Origin: Acidothermales bacterium
Lineage (GTDB): Bacteria; Actinomycetota; Actinomycetes; Streptosporangiales; WHST01
Length of the DNA: 8,255 nucleotides
Reading direction: 5' to 3'
NCBI GenBank assembly: GCA_017354575.1
Contig: JAFMQP010000165.1
Coordinates: forward strand, 1-8,255
A program made the translations under genes and the position numbers. Under the pieces are notes generated by a model. That model had not been told where the DNA came from. It saw only the letters and a program-made list of their open reading frames with translations, and did not search any database. Positions 6,498 through 8,255 of this stretch are shown here, in pieces (the first letter of the stretch is position 1; each line of letters opens with the position of its first letter).

Positions 6498-7487
6498 GTG
6501 CCGAAGAGAGCCGACGACCCGCTGGCTCCGGTGACCCTGGTGACCGGGGGTGAGGAACTCCTCGTCGACCGGGCGGTGGCCGAGGTGGTCGCGGTCGCGC
6601 GGGCGGACCAGCCGGGCACCCAGACCCACGACCTCGTCGCCACCGAGGTGGAGCCGGGACGGCTCGCCGAGCTGACCAGCCCGTCGCTGTTCGGTGAGCG
6701 CCGGGTCATGGTGCTGCGCGGCGTCGAGGCGGCGGGCAAGGCGATGGTCGCCGCGATCGGGGAGCTGCTGCGTGACCCGCCGGACGACGTGATCCTCGTC
6801 CTCGTGCATGCGGGCGGCAACCGGGGCAAGGCCCTCCTCGAGGCGGTGGCCGAGGCGGGCGCGCGAAAGGTCGACTGCCCGCCGGTGAGGCAGTACCGCG
6901 ACCGGCTCGACTTCGTCGCGGCGGAGGCGCGCCGGGCCGGCGGCTCGATGTCCTCGGACGGGGCGAGGGCACTGCTGGACGCCGTCGGCACCGACCTGCG
7001 CGAGCTGGCCATGGCGTGTGCGCAGCTGGTCGCCGACACCGGCCCCGGCCCGGACGGCACGGTGCGGATCGACGCCGGAGTCGTGGCGCGGTACTACACG
7101 GGCAGGGCAGAGGCGACCAGCTTCACCGTCGCCGACCGCGCGGTCGAGGGACGGACGGCGGATGCGCTCGAGCAGCTGCGCTGGGCGCTCGCCGTCGGCG
7201 TGGCACCGGTGCTGGTGACGAGCGCGCTCGCCCAGGGGGTGCGGTCGGTCGCCAAGGTCCGGGCGGCGAAGAGCACCCGCCCGGCCGACCTGGCCCGTGA
7301 GCTCGCCATGCCGACGTGGAAGGTCGACCGCGCCCGCAAGCAGGCCCGTACCTGGACCGACGCCGCCATCACCGCGTCCCTGCACGCCATCGCCGAGGCG
7401 GACGCGCAGGTGAAGGGCGAGGCGGCGGACGCGTCGTACGCGCTGGAGCGGGCAGTGGTCACGGTCGCCAGGGCTGCGCGCGGCTGA
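6498..7487 (+). CDS. holA: DNA polymerase III delta subunit (clamp loader)
   Basis: Delta opens the beta sliding clamp as part of the clamp-loader complex at the replication fork. The 329-residue protein has the usual family length. It starts with the characteristic PVTLVTGGEELLVDRAVAEV (11-30), followed by LTSPSLFGERRVMVLRGVEA (59-78), the equivalent of the clamp-contacting region. The middle contains DAVGTDLRELAMACAQL (161-177), and the C-terminal collar-like domain includes AMPTWKVDRARKQARTW (270-286). As normal for delta, no complete Walker A motif is present. The start is GTG 6498; the nearby ATG at 6487 is in another frame. The gene follows comEC by 45 bases on the same strand with no terminator-like hairpin seen between, so it is probably in the comEA-comEC operon, although an essential gene may also have its own promoter there. 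It converges on rpsT. Confidence 0.93.
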   Translation: MPKRADDPLAPVTLVTGGEELLVDRAVAEVVAVARADQPGTQTHDLVATEVEPGRLAELTSPSLFGERRVMVLRGVEAAGKAMVAAIGELLRDPPDDVILVLVHAGGNRGKALLEAVAEAGARKVDCPPVRQYRDRLDFVAAEARRAGGSMSSDGARALLDAVGTDLRELAMACAQLVADTGPGPDGTVRIDAGVVARYYTGRAEATSFTVADRAVEGRTADALEQLRWALAVGVAPVLVTSALAQGVRSVAKVRAAKSTRPADLARELAMPTWKVDRARKQARTWTDAAITASLHAIAEADAQVKGEAADASYALERAVVTVARAARG

Positions 7488-7502
7488 CCGGCTGAGCGCG
7501 GC

Positions 7503-7531
7503 TTCCCACGACGAACCAGGGTTTCCCACGA
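7503..7531. repeat. Short direct repeats flanking a copy of the hairpin-arm motif
   Basis: TTCCCACGA occurs at 7503-7511 and again at 7523-7531, a 20-base period. Between them lies AACCAGGG (7514-7521), the same 8-mer that ends the right arm of the nearby hairpin (7576-7583) and that appears inverted in its left arm (7550-7557). Three copies of one 8-mer and two of one 9-mer within 81 bases of noncoding DNA suggest a composite repeat unit rather than chance. Confidence 0.5.
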
Positions 7532-7549
7532 TCTGCAGGTCGCGTGAAG

Positions 7550-7583
7550 CCCTGGTTGATCATGAGAACATGATCAACCAGGG
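7550..7583. terminator. Perfect 15-bp hairpin between convergent holA and rpsT, probable bidirectional terminator
   Basis: CCCTGGTTGATCATG (7550-7564) and CATGATCAACCAGGG (7569-7583) are exact inverted copies around the loop AGAA. The hairpin sits 62 bases after the holA stop and 39 bases after the rpsT stop, so it could end transcription from both sides. Neither side has a run of T, so it is not a classical rho-independent terminator; hairpins without a U tract have been proposed to work in actinobacteria. Because it shares motifs with the neighbouring repeats, it could instead be a dispersed palindromic element or a protein-binding site. Confidence 0.6.
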
Positions 7584-7622
7584 TCGTGCCGACGAGTTCG
7601 GGGCGAGCCGAGGAGTACGGCG

Positions 7623-7889
7623 TTACTTGCCGATGGCGGCGGCCCGCTTGGCGAGGGCCGACTTGCGGTTGGCCGCGGCGTTCTTGTGGATGACGCCCTT
7701 GGTGGCGGCCTGGTCGAGCTTACGGCTCGCGGCCGCGAGCAGCTCGGCTGCCTGCTCGGCGTCGCCGCCGGAGGCCGCCTCACGGAACTTGCGCACCGAC
7801 GACCTGAGCGAGGAACGCACGGCCTTGTTGCGCTGCCGGGCGGCCTCGTTCTGCTTGTTCCGCTTGATCTGGGACTTGATGTTCGCCAC
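7623..7889 (-). CDS. rpsT: Small ribosomal subunit protein S20
   Basis: S20 is a primary 16S rRNA-binding protein of the 30S subunit. The 88-residue product begins with the family signature ANIKSQIKRNKQNEAARQRN and ends with the conserved VIHKNAAANRKSALAKR stretch followed by AAAIGK. It is strongly basic and largely helical, as expected. GTG 7889 is the start because it begins exactly at the conserved N-terminus and has GAGG seven bases upstream. An in-frame extension to 7988 has no family similarity and would include the leader. The gene is transcribed alone, opposite to holA. Confidence 0.97.
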   Translation of the reverse strand: MANIKSQIKRNKQNEAARQRNKAVRSSLRSSVRKFREAASGGDAEQAAELLAAASRKLDQAATKGVIHKNAAANRKSALAKRAAAIGK

Positions 7890-7896
7890 GCGCGAG

Positions 7897-7900
7897 CCTC
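7897..7900 (-). promoter_or_regulatory. Shine-Dalgarno of rpsT
   Basis: GAGG on the minus strand, with 7 bases between it and GTG 7889. It is the clearest ribosome-binding site in the window and decides the rpsT start against the longer open frame. Confidence 0.75.
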
Positions 7901-7957
7901 GGTGATCTTTCCGCTGGTTTACTGAGTACTGGCGCGGCGAGCGCCACGCGACGGCCC

Positions 7958-7988
7958 AGGTTACCAGCCGAGCCGCCGCCGCAGCCAA
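7958..7988 (-). promoter_or_regulatory. Possible rpsT promoter
   Basis: On the minus strand TTGGCT (7988-7983) and TAACCT (7963-7958) resemble -35 and -10 hexamers, with a 19-base spacer that is slightly long. They would give an untranslated leader of roughly 60 bases. No stable leader structure or regulatory RNA was recognised. The call depends on motif resemblance only. Confidence 0.3.
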
Positions 7989-8255
7989 TCGCCTTCACGA
8001 ACGCGCGGGTGCCGTCGGCCCAGCCGAGCCGCGCCGCCACGCCGGCGGAGAAGGCCCCCGACCTGAGTCGCCGCCTCCGCGGGCGGCGTCGCGAGCCGCG
8101 CGGCCGTGTTCGTCATCCTCGCGCACGTCGTTGGTGACAACGGGATTGGCGACTGCGGGCGTCACGCTGAGTGGGGACGCCGTATCCCGGAGCCCGACGA
8201 GCAGCCGTCGGTATACGCGGACCCGCTCGATCGCCTGAGCGGATCGCGTCGCCGG
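7989..8255. other. Right-edge stretch without a recognised gene; two opposed open frames
   Basis: Together with the rpsT leader (7890-7988) this makes 366 bases with no supported gene. A plus-strand frame opens after TGA 8064-8066, has a possible GTG at 8106, and stays open to the edge for 50 codons (including HAEWGRRIPEPDEQPSVY). A minus-strand frame enters from the right edge and ends at TGA 7997-7995 after 86 residues (including AQAIERVRVYRRLLVGL). By hand count 39 of 50 plus-strand codons and 41 of the first 53 minus-strand codons end in G/C, so codon bias does not separate them and both are below the neighbouring genes. Neither resembles a family I know. If lepA follows as in related genomes, part of this is its upstream region. 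Confidence 0.4.

Noticed and set aside
4761..7529. A 922-codon open frame on the minus strand opposite comEC and holA
   Set aside because: Its product is an Arg/His/Gly-rich sequence without domains, and it lies exactly antisense to two well-recognised genes. Such long mirror frames are expected in very GC-rich coding DNA.
7550..7583. The end of an insertion sequence or a transposon remnant
   Set aside because: No transposase fragment, target-site duplication or second distant end is visible; the structure is a short self-contained hairpin.
7890..7988. N-terminal extension of rpsT by 33 codons
   Set aside because: The S20 signature begins exactly at GTG 7889, which has its own Shine-Dalgarno; the extension covers the leader and possible promoter.
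1..8255. CRISPR array, tRNA or rRNA genes, phage genes or defence systems
   Set aside because: No regular repeat-spacer pattern, cloverleaf-like sequence, rRNA stretch or phage or defence protein was recognised on either strand.

Overview
The window is very GC-rich DNA with strong G/C preference at third codon positions, GTG starts and almost no Shine-Dalgarno signals. That, together with the gene order comEA-comEC-holA followed by a convergent rpsT, points to an actinobacterial chromosome. The order holA / rpsT (opposite strand) / lepA is familiar from Streptomyces and mycobacteria, so lepA probably lies just beyond the right edge. The genus cannot be fixed from this sequence.

Left part (1-3076, minus strand): a class A penicillin-binding protein whose C-terminus runs off the left edge, and 43 bases upstream of it on the same strand a medium-chain dehydrogenase/reductase of the quinone oxidoreductase type. 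The oxidoreductase reads as one open frame, but a segment of about 45 codons in it is in the wrong frame: a one-base gain near 2358-2360 and a one-base loss near 2222-2227 cancel each other. Its promoter looks like a MerR-family target, with a 19-bp spacer and an 18-bp dyad close to the SoxR box.

Centre (3205-7487, plus strand): comEA, comEC and holA form a probable operon. ComEA and ComEC are the DNA receptor and inner-membrane DNA channel of natural transformation. Their start and stop codons overlap, and all motifs seen are intact. holA encodes the delta subunit of the DNA polymerase III clamp loader. The 128-bp divergent intergenic region holds the oxidoreductase promoter, a 9-bp inverted repeat resembling DnaA boxes, and a -10 element placed so that comEA mRNA could be leaderless.

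Right part (7488-8255): a perfect 15-bp hairpin with a 4-base loop lies between the convergent holA and rpsT, next to short repeats that share part of its sequence. rpsT (ribosomal protein S20, minus strand) follows with its own Shine-Dalgarno and a possible promoter. The last 366 bases contain no gene I can recognise; two opposed open frames reach the right edge.

No clearly new multi-gene system is visible. The points most worth checking are the MerR/SoxR-like promoter, the double compensating frameshift in the oxidoreductase, and the palindrome-repeat cluster between holA and rpsT.
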